Assembly (NCBI GenBank): GCA_964459995.1 | Contig: CAYWOR010000025.1 | Location: 1 to 23,357 of the forward strand | Length of the DNA: 23,357 bases | Direction: 5' to 3' | Source: CAZSHG01 sp964459995 | Lineage (GTDB): Bacteria > UBP14 > UBA6098 | Shown here: piece by piece, positions 7,910 through 15,488 of the stretch | Numbering within the stretch: position 1 is the first letter of the stretch | Layout: the number at the start of each line of letters is the position of its first letter | Position numbers and translations under genes: made by a program | Notes under the pieces: generated by a model | Told to the model about the DNA's origin: nothing | Databases searched by the model: none | What the model saw: the letters and a program-made list of their open reading frames with translations, nothing else

Positions 7910-9178
7910 ATGAGAAAAACGTTTCTGACACTTGCAGTTCTAATCCCTGCTCTCACCTTCGCGCAAATTCTCGCATCAGCTGACTACGCGGACCCGGTCT
8001 ATTCTGCCGATCGACATCTCCCCTTCGGAGTGAGATCCGCCGGCATGGGGAATGTGGGTGTCGCGATGTCCGAAGATTTCACCGCCCTCTTTTACAATCC
8101 TGCAAATCTGGCCTATATCTATCGCTTCGAGCTATCCGGAGCGCTTCATTTCGATTATCTCAGCTATCACAGCGATTTCGAAGGCAATGTTCGTGAAGGC
8201 TCTGATAGTTATCTCAAACTCCACAATATCGGCGTGGTGATTCCGGTTCCAACCACACGCGGCGGCCTTACGTTCGGGCTTGGATTCACTCGAACAAACA
8301 CTTTCGACCGCCAAATCCGCTTCTCGGGCACCGGCGCTGATGGATTAATATACAACGCACAAGAATCGGTCAAGGGCGGCTTAGGGAAATTCAGCATAGG
8401 CGGCGGAGTGCAGGTTTCCCCTATTGCCGCCCTTGGCATGAGTCTCGATTTATACGTCGGCGGTGAAAGATATGGATGGTTTCTCGACATCCAGAATCCA
8501 GGAGGAACACCATGGCCGGACACGGTCGAGCGTAAAATCTACGAAGACGATATTCGAAGCGAATACTCCGGTGTCGGCGGACGGTTCTCGATGACCCTCG
8601 CCCCCACCAAATATGTCCAGCTGGCAACCTACATAGCTACCCCCACGCTAATCGACATCGACGAAGACGCATTCCAGCGTTTCGACTCATTAACCACAGG
8701 GTGGGAATATTATGAGGACTCTTGGAGTTATTACAGCACAGTCCGTATAATCCTGCCTTGGAAATTCGGCGGCGGAATCGCGATTCGTCCCACCGACTGG
8801 ATTCTCCTCGCCGCTGATGCCGAATTCGTGGATTGGCGCCAAATCGAATATGACAATCCTCCCGAACTCCTGTCACAGAACCGTCTAATGGAGAACTCTT
8901 ACACTACTACCCTCCGTTGGGGCGCAGGTGCAGAATTCACAATTCCAGTTGCCGCCCTCAAACTCCGCGGAGGGTTCGCACAGGAACCAATCGCATACAC
9001 AGCCGCAGGCGAAGACCGCGTGCGAAACACATTTACCGGAGGTTTCGGCGTCCTTCTCGGCGAGCTTATGACTCTCGACGCCGCTGTCCAAATCTCAAAC
9101 TGGAATGTCGAAGGCAACCGCCTCGACGAAGAATACGACGTGGCGAGAATCTCGCTGGGTCTTTCCCATAGGTTTTAA
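7910..9178 (+). CDS. Outer-membrane beta-barrel protein (FadL/PorV-like)
   Basis: This is a 422-residue protein. The ATG at 7910 is preceded by GAAAGGAATATC and followed by a signal peptide (MRKTFLTLAVLIPALTFA, cleavage near AQI). The mature N-terminus has the signature of the OMPP1/FadL/PorV-like superfamily: RSAGMGNVGVAMSEDFTALF, then YNPANLA. The rest alternates hydrophobic and polar residues, as in beta-strands, and ends in the terminal strand VARISLGLSHRF with a C-terminal Phe. It is likely an outer-membrane pore or a structural barrel. A PorV-like role with the sorting-domain proteins in this window is possible, but that is inference. The frame is open upstream to 7571, but that part overlaps the previous gene and is a shadow. 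Confidence 0.88.
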   Translation: MRKTFLTLAVLIPALTFAQILASADYADPVYSADRHLPFGVRSAGMGNVGVAMSEDFTALFYNPANLAYIYRFELSGALHFDYLSYHSDFEGNVREGSDSYLKLHNIGVVIPVPTTRGGLTFGLGFTRTNTFDRQIRFSGTGADGLIYNAQESVKGGLGKFSIGGGVQVSPIAALGMSLDLYVGGERYGWFLDIQNPGGTPWPDTVERKIYEDDIRSEYSGVGGRFSMTLAPTKYVQLATYIATPTLIDIDEDAFQRFDSLTTGWEYYEDSWSYYSTVRIILPWKFGGGIAIRPTDWILLAADAEFVDWRQIEYDNPPELLSQNRLMENSYTTTLRWGAGAEFTIPVAALKLRGGFAQEPIAYTAAGEDRVRNTFTGGFGVLLGELMTLDAAVQISNWNVEGNRLDEEYDVARISLGLSHRF

Positions 9179-9201
9179 TCATGCTCACGAAAGGAGCAAT
9201 C

Positions 9202-9957
9202 ATGAAAAGCACAATTATCATCCTCATCGCAGTCCTAATCGCCGGATGTGCGATGGCTGACACGGCGAAAAACAGCGGACGTCTCGCTTCGGTGGAAGTC
9301 ATAACCGATCGCGGCGATGTCCGAGCCGCCCATCGCGACGGTCACACCTTCTTCTCGGCGCCCATCGGTTGCGAATATTCTATCGTCGTCCGCAATCACA
9401 CCGGAAGAAGAATCGTCGCCATCACCACAGTGGACGGTCTTAATGTCGTCGATAGAAGCAAGGGCAACTGGGACGGTTCCGGCTATGTCATCGATCCCTA
9501 CAGCAAGGTCGAAATCAAAGGCTTCCGCAGACAGGACGAGTTCCAGTTCTCCGAAAGGTTCACATTCAACGAGGCGCGATTCTCTCTCGCAAAACGTATC
9601 GGCGATGTTCACAATGTCGGCGTGATAGGCGTGGCGGTTTTCGAGGAATATGTCCCGCCTCCGCCCAAACCGGTTCAGTATAGCGCGAGTTCGGGATTTC
9701 ACGACGAATGCGCTCGCGAATCCGCCCCCACTGCGATGAAATCCCGTGCGGGCACCGAAGCCGGACGCACGGTCAACGATCCTGTTCGCAGGGTCAATTT
9801 CCGGCGCGCTACCGACCAACCCGCAGAAATACTCGCGATGTTCTACGACACCGAATCGAACTTGATCTCCCAAGGAATACTCCCTCCTCCTTTCGATCCG
9901 CCTCCGGCAGGCTTCCTTTCGCCCTTTCCACAAAACTACGCAAAGGGAACCTACTGA
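9202..9957 (+). CDS. Lipoprotein with a conserved beta-domain (TVDGLNVVD/GYVI motifs)
   Basis: This is a 251-residue protein. The ATG at 9202 is preferred over 9181 because GAAAGGAG lies just upstream and the lipobox LIAGC (C16) then fits. Residues about 45-150 hold a domain I recall from many proteobacterial and other hypothetical proteins: YSIVVRNHTGRRIVAI, TVDGLNVVD, GYVIDPYSKVEIKGFR, and NVGVIGVAVFEE. The tail (about 150-251) is Pro-rich and low in complexity (VPPPPKPV, ILPPPFDPPPAGF). Its function is unknown; an envelope lipoprotein is likely. It starts 23 bp after the barrel gene and is followed by a strong terminator. Confidence 0.85.
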   Translation: MKSTIIILIAVLIAGCAMADTAKNSGRLASVEVITDRGDVRAAHRDGHTFFSAPIGCEYSIVVRNHTGRRIVAITTVDGLNVVDRSKGNWDGSGYVIDPYSKVEIKGFRRQDEFQFSERFTFNEARFSLAKRIGDVHNVGVIGVAVFEEYVPPPPKPVQYSASSGFHDECARESAPTAMKSRAGTEAGRTVNDPVRRVNFRRATDQPAEILAMFYDTESNLISQGILPPPFDPPPAGFLSPFPQNYAKGTY

Positions 9958-9970
9958 GGCAAAATAAATA

Positions 9971-10034
9971 GCGGTCTCCTCGACCGCAACCCCTGCGACA
10001 GCCTCCATTCGATGTGAATGGGGGCTGTATTATT
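9971..10034 (+). terminator. Terminator of the lipoprotein/barrel operon
   Basis: There are two consecutive hairpins. The first is GCGGTC-TCCTC-GACCGC (9971-9987). The second has a 13-bp stem, ACAGCCTCCATTC (9998-10010) paired with GAATGGGGGCTGT (10016-10028) with one wobble, followed by ATTATTAT. The second is a convincing intrinsic terminator for the plus-strand operon. Confidence 0.85.
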
Positions 10035-10055
10035 ATAAAAAAACGCGAAAAATAT

Positions 10056-10244
10056 CGGATGTATCACTGATATTCTATGTTTATGCACTGAATAGATATG
10101 CTCTCACACCGAATATATATGGACATTCACATACTGAATATACTTATGGCCATATCATATATGCTCTCACACTTAACGGGTATGCTCTCAGACATAACTG
10201 ATATGCTCTCGGAAATGCGGAATATGGCCTCTCCCAAGCCATTT
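10056..10244. repeat. Degenerate 21-bp tandem array 1
   Basis: Units start at 10056, 10077, 10098, 10119, 10140, 10161, 10182, 10203 and 10224, all exactly 21 bp apart. Most begin ATG, and four carry ATGCTCTC. The last unit runs into the shared module (TCTCCCAAGCC). The 15- and 27-bp spacings between some ATGs sum to 42, so the phase is never lost. On the plus strand the array reads as heptads beginning MLS, but the equivalent array near 22430 contains a stop, so coding is not supported. The gap 9958-10269 holds nothing else apart from the terminator. Confidence 0.85.
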
Positions 10245-10269
10245 TGCGTCTTATATGCCATTTTTTCAT

Positions 10270-10632
10270 CTATTTTTTCTCGATTGGCGGAAGAGAAACA
10301 CGCCGAAGATGCCTATAAACGTCATTCTCCGGTTCGATAGGCTCGATTTTCAGACGATAGCCCGCGGCTTTCAAGAGTGCCATCGCAGTTTCGATTCGCA
10401 CAATAGGTTTCCGTCCAGAAATGAAGCCCATCACCGTGGAATGATCGAGCCCGGCGCAATTTGCGACCTGCATATTGGTCAATCCGCAGTTTTTGACCAG
10501 ATGACGGGCTTTGCTCACAATAGTTTTAGCCTCGGCCTGCATCTGTTTTTTGACCTTGGCCCGTTCGGCCTGAGCCTTTTTGCGTTTCGCAGTATTCTCA
10601 TCCCGTTTTTCCTGATAAGATTTGTTTTCCAT
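10270..10632 (-). CDS. Small XRE-like helix-turn-helix protein, copy 1
   Basis: This is a 120-residue protein. Residues 1-40 are a very charged, probably helical arm (KRDENTAKRKKAQAERAKVK). Residues about 45-95 form an XRE/HigA-like helix-turn-helix: GLTNMQVANCAGLDHSTVMG, then FISGRKPIVRIETAMALLKAAGY. The last 25 residues contain IEPIEPEN and RRVSLPPIEKK. It starts 30 bp after the stop of the upstream CTD gene and is probably co-transcribed with it. The ribosome-binding site is weak (GAGACG). An identical protein is encoded at 22665-23027. No toxin partner is adjacent, so an antitoxin role is not supported. It could regulate the surface genes, or bind the neighbouring arrays or palindromes; both ideas are inference. 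Confidence 0.85.
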   Translation of the reverse strand: MENKSYQEKRDENTAKRKKAQAERAKVKKQMQAEAKTIVSKARHLVKNCGLTNMQVANCAGLDHSTVMGFISGRKPIVRIETAMALLKAAGYRLKIEPIEPENDVYRHLRRVSLPPIEKK

Positions 10633-10662
10633 ATCGTCTCAATTTGATTGGGGTTTTTCGCG

Positions 10663-12732
10663 CTATTTCAGATAGACGATTCGCTTGGTTGCCGCCTGTC
10701 CCGTAGGGGCGAGGTCTCCTCGCCCGCCGACACGCGCGCGGACGAGATAGACGCCACTGCCGAGGGAGGGGTCGGGTTGCCAGACGAATTCGCAATTATT
10801 AATAGACACGGCGTCTCGCCGTGTGTCGAGCGGGACGCTCGACCTATTATTCGGCGAGATTGCTTCGTTGGGCTCCGCCCTCCTCGCAATGACGTCTATC
10901 TTGCGCCCGTTCACATCGAAAATCTCGACGTCGAACGGGACGGGCGACCCGCCCCCTACGCCATCGAGGGCGATGGTTACCGATGAATTGAAGGGGTTTG
11001 GGTTGGCGGAAATTGTCATTGCATCGGGGACGAAAGCTGATTTTTCTTCGACAGCCACTGGAGTGGGTAAAGTGTCGAAGGGAAAGGCGGTGATTGTCGA
11101 TTTGAATGTCTCCCACATCGGAAAGAGTTGGGCGCGGGTCGTCACCGTGTCGATGGTGGTTTCGGTTAATCCCGATGGGACATTAAAATGGACGAAAAAG
11201 CTGTGTGTCTCCCATGGATCTAAGTCTGGGGTCGTGCCTGAAACCGGCGCGAACCATCCGCGAAGGGAGTTCACTGTATAATTGTAATTACGAGCGTTAG
11301 CGTGCTCGTTGCGGATCATCACCTCGAAAGAATCTGAGTGCCCGGTGAAACTCATTACCGATAGGCCTACGACCGTCAAGTCTGTATTGGAAATGCTTCC
11401 GCTCGATACGGTGGGATCAGGCTCGCACATTGCATTATAGCCTATCGGCGGTGGAATGAGATTGGTTCCGCGGATATTGATAGATCCGCCGGGACTGCCC
11501 GCGAAAATGGGGCCGGCTGTCACTCCCGAGAAATCGAGCACATTTCCGGGGCCGTTGGTGGCATAGACCTCCATATAATCGCTCGCAAAAATGCTGGATA
11601 GAGGGATGTTCCCGAAAGTCATCTTTCTCGCTAAAAAATACAAATAGTTCGCACCGTAGATTCTATCAGTGGTGGTCTTGGTTGAGAAACGAGAGGAAGA
11701 AGGGAACTCGGAACTATCGCTTACCAAAAATATCGTCTGTTCCGTAGCTGTGGGGGGAGTTTGGACTGCCCCGAGGGATTCGGGATTAGTTTGCACATTT
11801 CTCGCTTTTATTTTAATCTCTCCGCCGTAATCAGCGCCAGTTCCGTTAAGACCCGATGTTATTAAACCCAAATTTCTGAAAATATCTGCAGAAATGTAAA
11901 TGTTATCCCCGCCTTGACTGGGAGCGCCGTCGCCACCTTGGATAGTTCCCGAATTGATTAAGGTTCCATTCCCCCAATTATTGACGGCGATTAACTCGAT
12001 TTCATTTCCAAAACCGGCTGGGCTGGTTCCGCCGGAGGAAGTAATCTCGCCATCATTCTGCAAAACATCCTCATAAGCTTGAAGCAAAATATTTTTTGCA
12101 GTTATGCTACCGGGGAGTTCATTTCTGAAACCACAGGCGATGATTTTCAGGTGGGCTGGAGCCTCAATATGACCCCTGTTAATAAAACCGTTACCGTTTT
12201 GCCTTATTACTATTCCACCATTCTCGCCTTGAGCGAATATTGCCCCGTGTTCTCCGTTAAATCCGATAGCAAGGGCTCCGCCTACAAAGATAAGAATCTG
12301 AAGATTCTCCCCCTCTTTCCCAAGTATTACACCATCGTTTATAAAACCATTCATTACAGCAATATTCTCAACATTGTTTATTTGAGCATCTTCAGCGTTT
12401 AAAAAATCAAATACATCGATATCGGCAATATTGTTGAGAAAGCCATTGTTAATAAGCATGTTGCCAGCAACAAGATTTGCGGCATTGTTGATTATCCCAT
12501 CGTTTTGAATGTTATTGGCAACTATAGGCAATCCCGATGCATCGACATTTGAACCGAGCCCGATATGGACATCATCAGCAAAGCCTGGCACTCCATAGGG
12601 GCTCCAGTTAAATGGATCATACCACAAACCTCCTAACGGTCCGATGAAGGTTTTAGCTTCGCCGAATGTTGTAAATGCGGATAAGAGAACACCAAATATA
12701 AAACACAAATTGAAAAAGTTATTGATCTTCAT
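10663..12732 (-). CDS. Secreted beta-helix-like surface protein with C-terminal sorting domain
   Basis: This is a 689-residue protein starting at an ATG after GGAGGTATC. Signal peptide: residues about 1-26. The body has short repeated motifs with Asn/Gly and Ile (NNIQNDGIINNAANL, MLINNGFLNNIADI, NSGTIQGGDGA), as in right-handed beta-helix or haemagglutinin-like passenger proteins. Residues about 572-689 are a Por/T9SS-type sorting-like domain: ANPNPFNSSVTIAL, VEIFDVNGRK, FVWQPDPSLGSGVYLVRARVG, TKRIVYLK. This domain is about 30-40 residues longer than usual because three palindromic elements are translated within it. It lies 70 bp after the amidase gene with no visible terminator between, so the genes are probably one operon. 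Likely an exported surface adhesin. Confidence 0.85.
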   Translation of the reverse strand: MKINNFFNLCFIFGVLLSAFTTFGEAKTFIGPLGGLWYDPFNWSPYGVPGFADDVHIGLGSNVDASGLPIVANNIQNDGIINNAANLVAGNMLINNGFLNNIADIDVFDFLNAEDAQINNVENIAVMNGFINDGVILGKEGENLQILIFVGGALAIGFNGEHGAIFAQGENGGIVIRQNGNGFINRGHIEAPAHLKIIACGFRNELPGSITAKNILLQAYEDVLQNDGEITSSGGTSPAGFGNEIELIAVNNWGNGTLINSGTIQGGDGAPSQGGDNIYISADIFRNLGLITSGLNGTGADYGGEIKIKARNVQTNPESLGAVQTPPTATEQTIFLVSDSSEFPSSSRFSTKTTTDRIYGANYLYFLARKMTFGNIPLSSIFASDYMEVYATNGPGNVLDFSGVTAGPIFAGSPGGSINIRGTNLIPPPIGYNAMCEPDPTVSSGSISNTDLTVVGLSVMSFTGHSDSFEVMIRNEHANARNYNYTVNSLRGWFAPVSGTTPDLDPWETHSFFVHFNVPSGLTETTIDTVTTRAQLFPMWETFKSTITAFPFDTLPTPVAVEEKSAFVPDAMTISANPNPFNSSVTIALDGVGGGSPVPFDVEIFDVNGRKIDVIARRAEPNEAISPNNRSSVPLDTRRDAVSINNCEFVWQPDPSLGSGVYLVRARVGGRGDLAPTGQAATKRIVYLK
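10703..10725 (+). repeat. GTAGGGG palindrome in the CTD tail
   Basis: GTAGG is followed by GGCGAGG-TCT-CCTCGCC. It is read in frame on the minus strand as GRGDLAPTG, between VRARVG and TKRIVYLK. The equivalent copy lies at 23098-23120. Confidence 0.85.
10796..10893. repeat. Twin-hairpin repeat translated within the CTD
   Basis: The hairpin ACACGGC-GTCTC-GCCGTGT is followed by GTCGAGCG-GGA-CGCTCGAC, with ATTAATAG and CTATTATT at the outer ends. After these comes a segment with GATTGC...GCAATGAC that contains GGGC-TCC-GCCC. On the minus strand it is translated as ARRAEPNEAISPNN plus RSSVPLDTRRDAVSINN, between DVNGRKIDVI and FVWQP. Related copies lie at 23191-23288 and 15389-15475. Confidence 0.88.
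10937..10959 (-). repeat. GTAGGGG palindrome before DVNGR in the CTD
   Basis: GGGACGGG-CGA-CCCGCCCC is followed by CTAC, i.e. GTAGGGG on the minus strand. It is translated as VGGGSPVP between SVTIALDG and DVEIFDVNGR. The equivalent at 23332-23354 has paired changes (GGAGACC...GTCCCC). Confidence 0.8.
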
Positions 12733-12802
12733 GATACCTCCACATTGAAGTTATTTTCTTGATAATAAATTACATCATGCTTTTTAGTCGTGCAAGTTTT
12801 TA

Positions 12803-14212
12803 TTATCTCAAATACACGATTCGTTTCGTCATAGATTCAACACCCATCGTCGCACGCACAAAATAAATCCCCGAACCGAGGTTTCCCTCGGGACGCCAGA
12901 CATATGAGTGGGCTGTAGGGGACAGTCTTGCGCCTTCCGAAAGAAACACCCCGGCCTCCGGCCACCCCTCTTTAAAAAGAGGGGAATTCCCCTTCGCTTG
13001 CGAAGGGGTGCCGAGTGAAGCGAGGCGGGGTAGCTCCGCCACTCGCCGGCCATTCACATCGAATATCTCGATTTCCGCACCCGCCGGCGCGGTGATTGAG
13101 ACTGCCGAATTGAACGGATTCGGATACGCGGAAATCTCCATCTTTGCGGGTTTTGCGGGTTCGGCGAAATCTTCCGCTCCAAGCGGGGCGTTGTAAATCC
13201 AAAGGACAGCGTCCGCGATGACCACATCGCCGTTCACCGCCGTGCGGTCGCCGAGGCTAACATAACCCGATGTCCCCGAGTAAAACTCGTGGCTCCCGAG
13301 ATAATGCCATTCCGAGCCGGTGCCCTTCTGCGAGATCGCCATGCTGTCGTTGGCGAGGCCGAAAACGCGCACAAACACGCTATCGCAACGGTTTGCGCCG
13401 GCCAGCCACCACATATAGACATCGTATTCGCCGTCTTCGGGGAGATTCGGTGACCATCGCGCCCAGTTACTGCCGGTAACATTGCAGAAGAGGTAATCCC
13501 CATCCCAGCCGCCGGAATAGGAGCCCGCAGTCCAGCTTCCGCCGCTTGTGAACTCCGGGTCGCCGTTATCGACGATAATCGAATCGGTGGTCGGCGGCGG
13601 CGAGCCATAGGTAGGCGGCGTTATCCCGCGATGGACGCAGAAGCCCTTGGCATAAGCGAACCCCTGCCGCCCTTTGTGGTCGTTCCAGTTGGTAAGATAG
13701 CGCCACGACTCGTCCCATCCGGCGGTGTAATCGATGAAAGTCCCCTCGCCCAAAATCGCGGGCATAGTCGTGTTCACCAGAACATAGTAATTCGCGGTCT
13801 TGGTTCCGCGGTCGTTGTAGCCATGCGCCCAAATCAGCTCGGGATGCACCTTGTTTCGCAGATCGAAGCTGTTCGAGCTTCCGCTGGTGTAACAGAAGGT
13901 CTCCGTCCCCTGAACCGCCGTGTTGTAGGCGTTCTCGTGAATCGACATGAAACGTTCCCAGCCGCCGGAGTTGGCAATCGCGCAACGGTCGGCCAAGGAG
14001 AGGGTGATATCGGTGCTTCGAGTCATTCCGACTGTAACACTAGCGGCTTCGAGATAGGATTTCGCTTGAAAAGCCACATCGAGATTCGCGTTCTTCTCCA
14101 AATAGGACGGCCCCGAAGCGCCGGCATCCGAGCCGCCGTGTCCCGGGTCGAGAATCACATTGACCGCCAGAAGCGAGGAAGTCAGCACTAATGCGATAAT
14201 AAGGCTCTTCAT
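12803..14212 (-). CDS. N-acetylmuramoyl-L-alanine amidase with golvesin-like domain and C-terminal sorting domain
   Basis: This is a 469-residue protein that probably cleaves the amide between muramic acid and the peptide in peptidoglycan. Signal peptide: residues about 1-16. The Amidase_3 domain has the Zn ligands H25 (LDPGHGG), E39 (LEKNANL) and H92 (SIHEN), and the catalytic E156 (LGEGTF). Residues about 212-340 are a golvesin C-terminal-like beta-sandwich: IIVDNGDPEF, GSWTAGSYSGGWDGDYLF, YDVYMWWLAGANRCDSVFV, GDVVIADAVLWIY. From about residue 360 comes the sorting domain (AYPNPFNSAVSI, IEIFDVNGRRVAELP, YVWRPEGNLGSGIYFVRA, KRIVYLR). A palindrome-rich insert lies between DVNGRR and YVWRP. 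ATGA overlaps the stop of the upstream gene, so translation is probably coupled. It may act in wall remodelling at the surface. Confidence 0.92.
   Translation of the reverse strand: MKSLIIALVLTSSLLAVNVILDPGHGGSDAGASGPSYLEKNANLDVAFQAKSYLEAASVTVGMTRSTDITLSLADRCAIANSGGWERFMSIHENAYNTAVQGTETFCYTSGSSNSFDLRNKVHPELIWAHGYNDRGTKTANYYVLVNTTMPAILGEGTFIDYTAGWDESWRYLTNWNDHKGRQGFAYAKGFCVHRGITPPTYGSPPPTTDSIIVDNGDPEFTSGGSWTAGSYSGGWDGDYLFCNVTGSNWARWSPNLPEDGEYDVYMWWLAGANRCDSVFVRVFGLANDSMAISQKGTGSEWHYLGSHEFYSGTSGYVSLGDRTAVNGDVVIADAVLWIYNAPLGAEDFAEPAKPAKMEISAYPNPFNSAVSITAPAGAEIEIFDVNGRRVAELPRLASLGTPSQAKGNSPLFKEGWPEAGVFLSEGARLSPTAHSYVWRPEGNLGSGIYFVRATMGVESMTKRIVYLR
12915..13040 (-). repeat. Palindrome-rich insert translated within the amidase CTD
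   Basis: Elements in order on the plus strand: GTAGGGGACAG, half of a GTAGGGG palindrome; CCCCGGCCTCCGGCC; CCCCTCTTT-AAA-AAGAGGGG; and CCCCTTCGC-TT-GCGAAGGGG, followed by GCGAGGCGGGG. Translated on the minus strand it gives about 40 residues rich in Leu, Ser and Gly, lying between VAELP and YVWRPEG. This family differs from the inserts in the other CTD genes. Confidence 0.8.
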
Positions 14213-15150
14213 TTCGACAGCACCTCCTCGTAATCCCTCTCATGGATAATCCGGCCGTCGCGGGTGGTCAGCAGAAGGCCGAATCCCGGTCTAAAATCGA
14301 TATGAGTAATTAAATACTTCCAGGTGCTTTCGAGGACATCCTTCACGTATGCGATCTCGCCGTCCTCGATGGCGACAAAGATAATCTTGCTCGACGTGAT
14401 ATCCTCGCCGTCGTCCTCGAGCTGAAGTTGTAGAACTCCGAAAGGCTCGTCGATGAAAATCGGCCTATCCCCCTTCGGAAGTTCCGTAACCTTACGCGAG
14501 AAGACATCATACAGAAAGACCGCGCCTCCGATGTCCTCGAAAGCCACATATTTGCCATCGCGAGAGGCCACCGGCGAGAATGTGAACCTTCCGCCGTCGG
14601 TAAGGGCAATAGCCTCCTGCTTGTCTGTTAGTGGCTCATAATGATAGGCGATTCCGGCTCGGTCGCAGAAGAAATAGTCGCCATCGGCTATCGGAAGGAT
14701 GACATTCGCGCCGCCGAGGAAAACATCGACCATATAGCCGCGATGGGAATAAACGAACACATAGTTTTCATCCGAGAAGACAACATGGCCGTTCTCGTTG
14801 AAAACCGGCGGCCCGACCTTCTGCCCCGAGTAGATTTCATCGAGCGTCAGATAGAGCAAATCATAAACCTGAACCCTCCCGGGGCTGTCGAAATCCTCAT
14901 ATCCCGTGAAAACGAGCACGACATGCCAATCGTGGATTGCGGGACGATAGCCCGCTTTCCAATCGAGGGTAACGGTGTCCAAGCGATCCTCGCCGTAATA
15001 GATGAAAAGACCGCGATAATTCGGGCCGGTTAGAAGCAACTCCCCTCTCGGCAACCATGTCGCGGAAAGCCAGTCCCCCTCCGGCCCGCCGAATTCCCAT
15101 GCGAAGGCCGCGAAAGTTAATATAACGAACAAAACTGCATATCTTTTCAT
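14209..15150 (-). CDS. Secreted beta-propeller-like protein
   Basis: This is a 313-residue protein. I chose the ATG at 15150 because GGAGG (15157-15161) lies 6 bases upstream. The in-frame ATG at 15162 would overlap that site. Signal peptide MKRYAVLFVILTFAAFA, with cleavage before WEFGG. The rest has repeating beta-strand motifs with loosely WD40/TolB-like spacing: YRGLFIYYG, VQVYDLLYLTLDE, NYVFVYSHRGYMVDVFLGG, FTFSPVASRDGKYVAFEDIGGAVFLYDV, LLLTTRDGRIIHER. It resembles a propeller of uncertain blade number and has no sorting domain. It is the first gene of the run with the amidase and beta-helix genes and overlaps the amidase by ATGA, which suggests a shared periplasmic or surface job. I do not recognise a specific family. 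Confidence 0.82.
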   Translation of the reverse strand: MKRYAVLFVILTFAAFAWEFGGPEGDWLSATWLPRGELLLTGPNYRGLFIYYGEDRLDTVTLDWKAGYRPAIHDWHVVLVFTGYEDFDSPGRVQVYDLLYLTLDEIYSGQKVGPPVFNENGHVVFSDENYVFVYSHRGYMVDVFLGGANVILPIADGDYFFCDRAGIAYHYEPLTDKQEAIALTDGGRFTFSPVASRDGKYVAFEDIGGAVFLYDVFSRKVTELPKGDRPIFIDEPFGVLQLQLEDDGEDITSSKIIFVAIEDGEIAYVKDVLESTWKYLITHIDFRPGFGLLLTTRDGRIIHERDYEEVLSK

Positions 15151-15250
15151 TTTAACCTCCATTTAGCTCAAGATAATTGCCTTTTTGGCAATGTCAACAA
15201 TTGAAACGCGCGTTTCGTTGCCGTCTATAACTATCCATTCTCAACTCTTC

Positions 15251-15278
15251 AAAAAAAAAGAGCGGCCACAGCCGCCCT
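15251..15278 (-). terminator. Terminator upstream of the propeller/amidase operon
   Basis: On the minus strand GGGCGGCTGTGGCCGCTC forms a GC hairpin followed by nine Ts (15251-15259 on the plus strand are As). It would end transcripts that pass through the repeat region from the six-repeat CTD gene. Confidence 0.8.
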
Positions 15279-15290
15279 AAAATACTCCCT

Positions 15291-15475
15291 ATCATTTCGA
15301 AGCGAAGCGAGAAACCTACTCAATAATTAACAGACACGGCGTCTCGATTAATAGACACGACATCCCGATTAACAAACATAGCGTCTCGATTAATAGACAT
15401 GGCGTCTCGCCATGCGTCGAGCGAGACGCTCGACCTATTATGGCAACATGAGATTTCACTCCTCGAAATGACATG
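15291..15475. repeat. Composite palindromic element with a four-unit 21-bp expansion
   Basis: The outer inverted repeats are TCATTTCGA (15292-15300) and TCGAAATGA (15463-15471). Inside are four 21-bp units starting at 15326, 15347, 15368 and 15389, each of the form ATTAA(T/C)AGACA...TCTCG with small changes. The fourth leads into the right half of a twin hairpin, CCATGCGTCGAGCG-AGA-CGCTCGAC, then CTATTA. The element is related to those at 10796-10893 and 23191-23288. No gene is convincing here, though the minus frame is open. Confidence 0.85.
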
Positions 15476-15488
15476 TTTTTTTCTCTCG

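Larger units (their letters stand above)
10229..10962 (-). repeat. Duplicated CTD-end/HTH module, copy 1
   Basis: This matches 22624-23357 at a constant offset of 12,395 bp. Identity is essentially complete from TCTCCCAAGCC through the HTH gene. It breaks into several mismatches at about 10641-10775 (the CTD tail), becomes essentially complete again over the twin-hairpin insert (about 10776-10910), and then has scattered changes. The right limit is set by the window edge, so the module may be longer. Confidence 0.93.

Noticed and set aside
9235..10008. Minus-strand 257-codon frame opposite the lipoprotein gene
   Set aside because: It overlaps the terminator and is fully antisense to a gene with a lipobox, ribosome-binding site and conserved domain.
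10098..10340. Plus-strand 80-codon frame reading heptads beginning MLS through array 1
   Set aside because: The equivalent array at 22493-22639 has a TAA in the same frame, there is no ribosome-binding site, and the frame runs antisense into the HTH gene.
10270..10632. The HTH gene as the antitoxin of a toxin-antitoxin pair
   Set aside because: No small toxin-like gene is next to either copy; the neighbours are a CTD gene and a repeat array.
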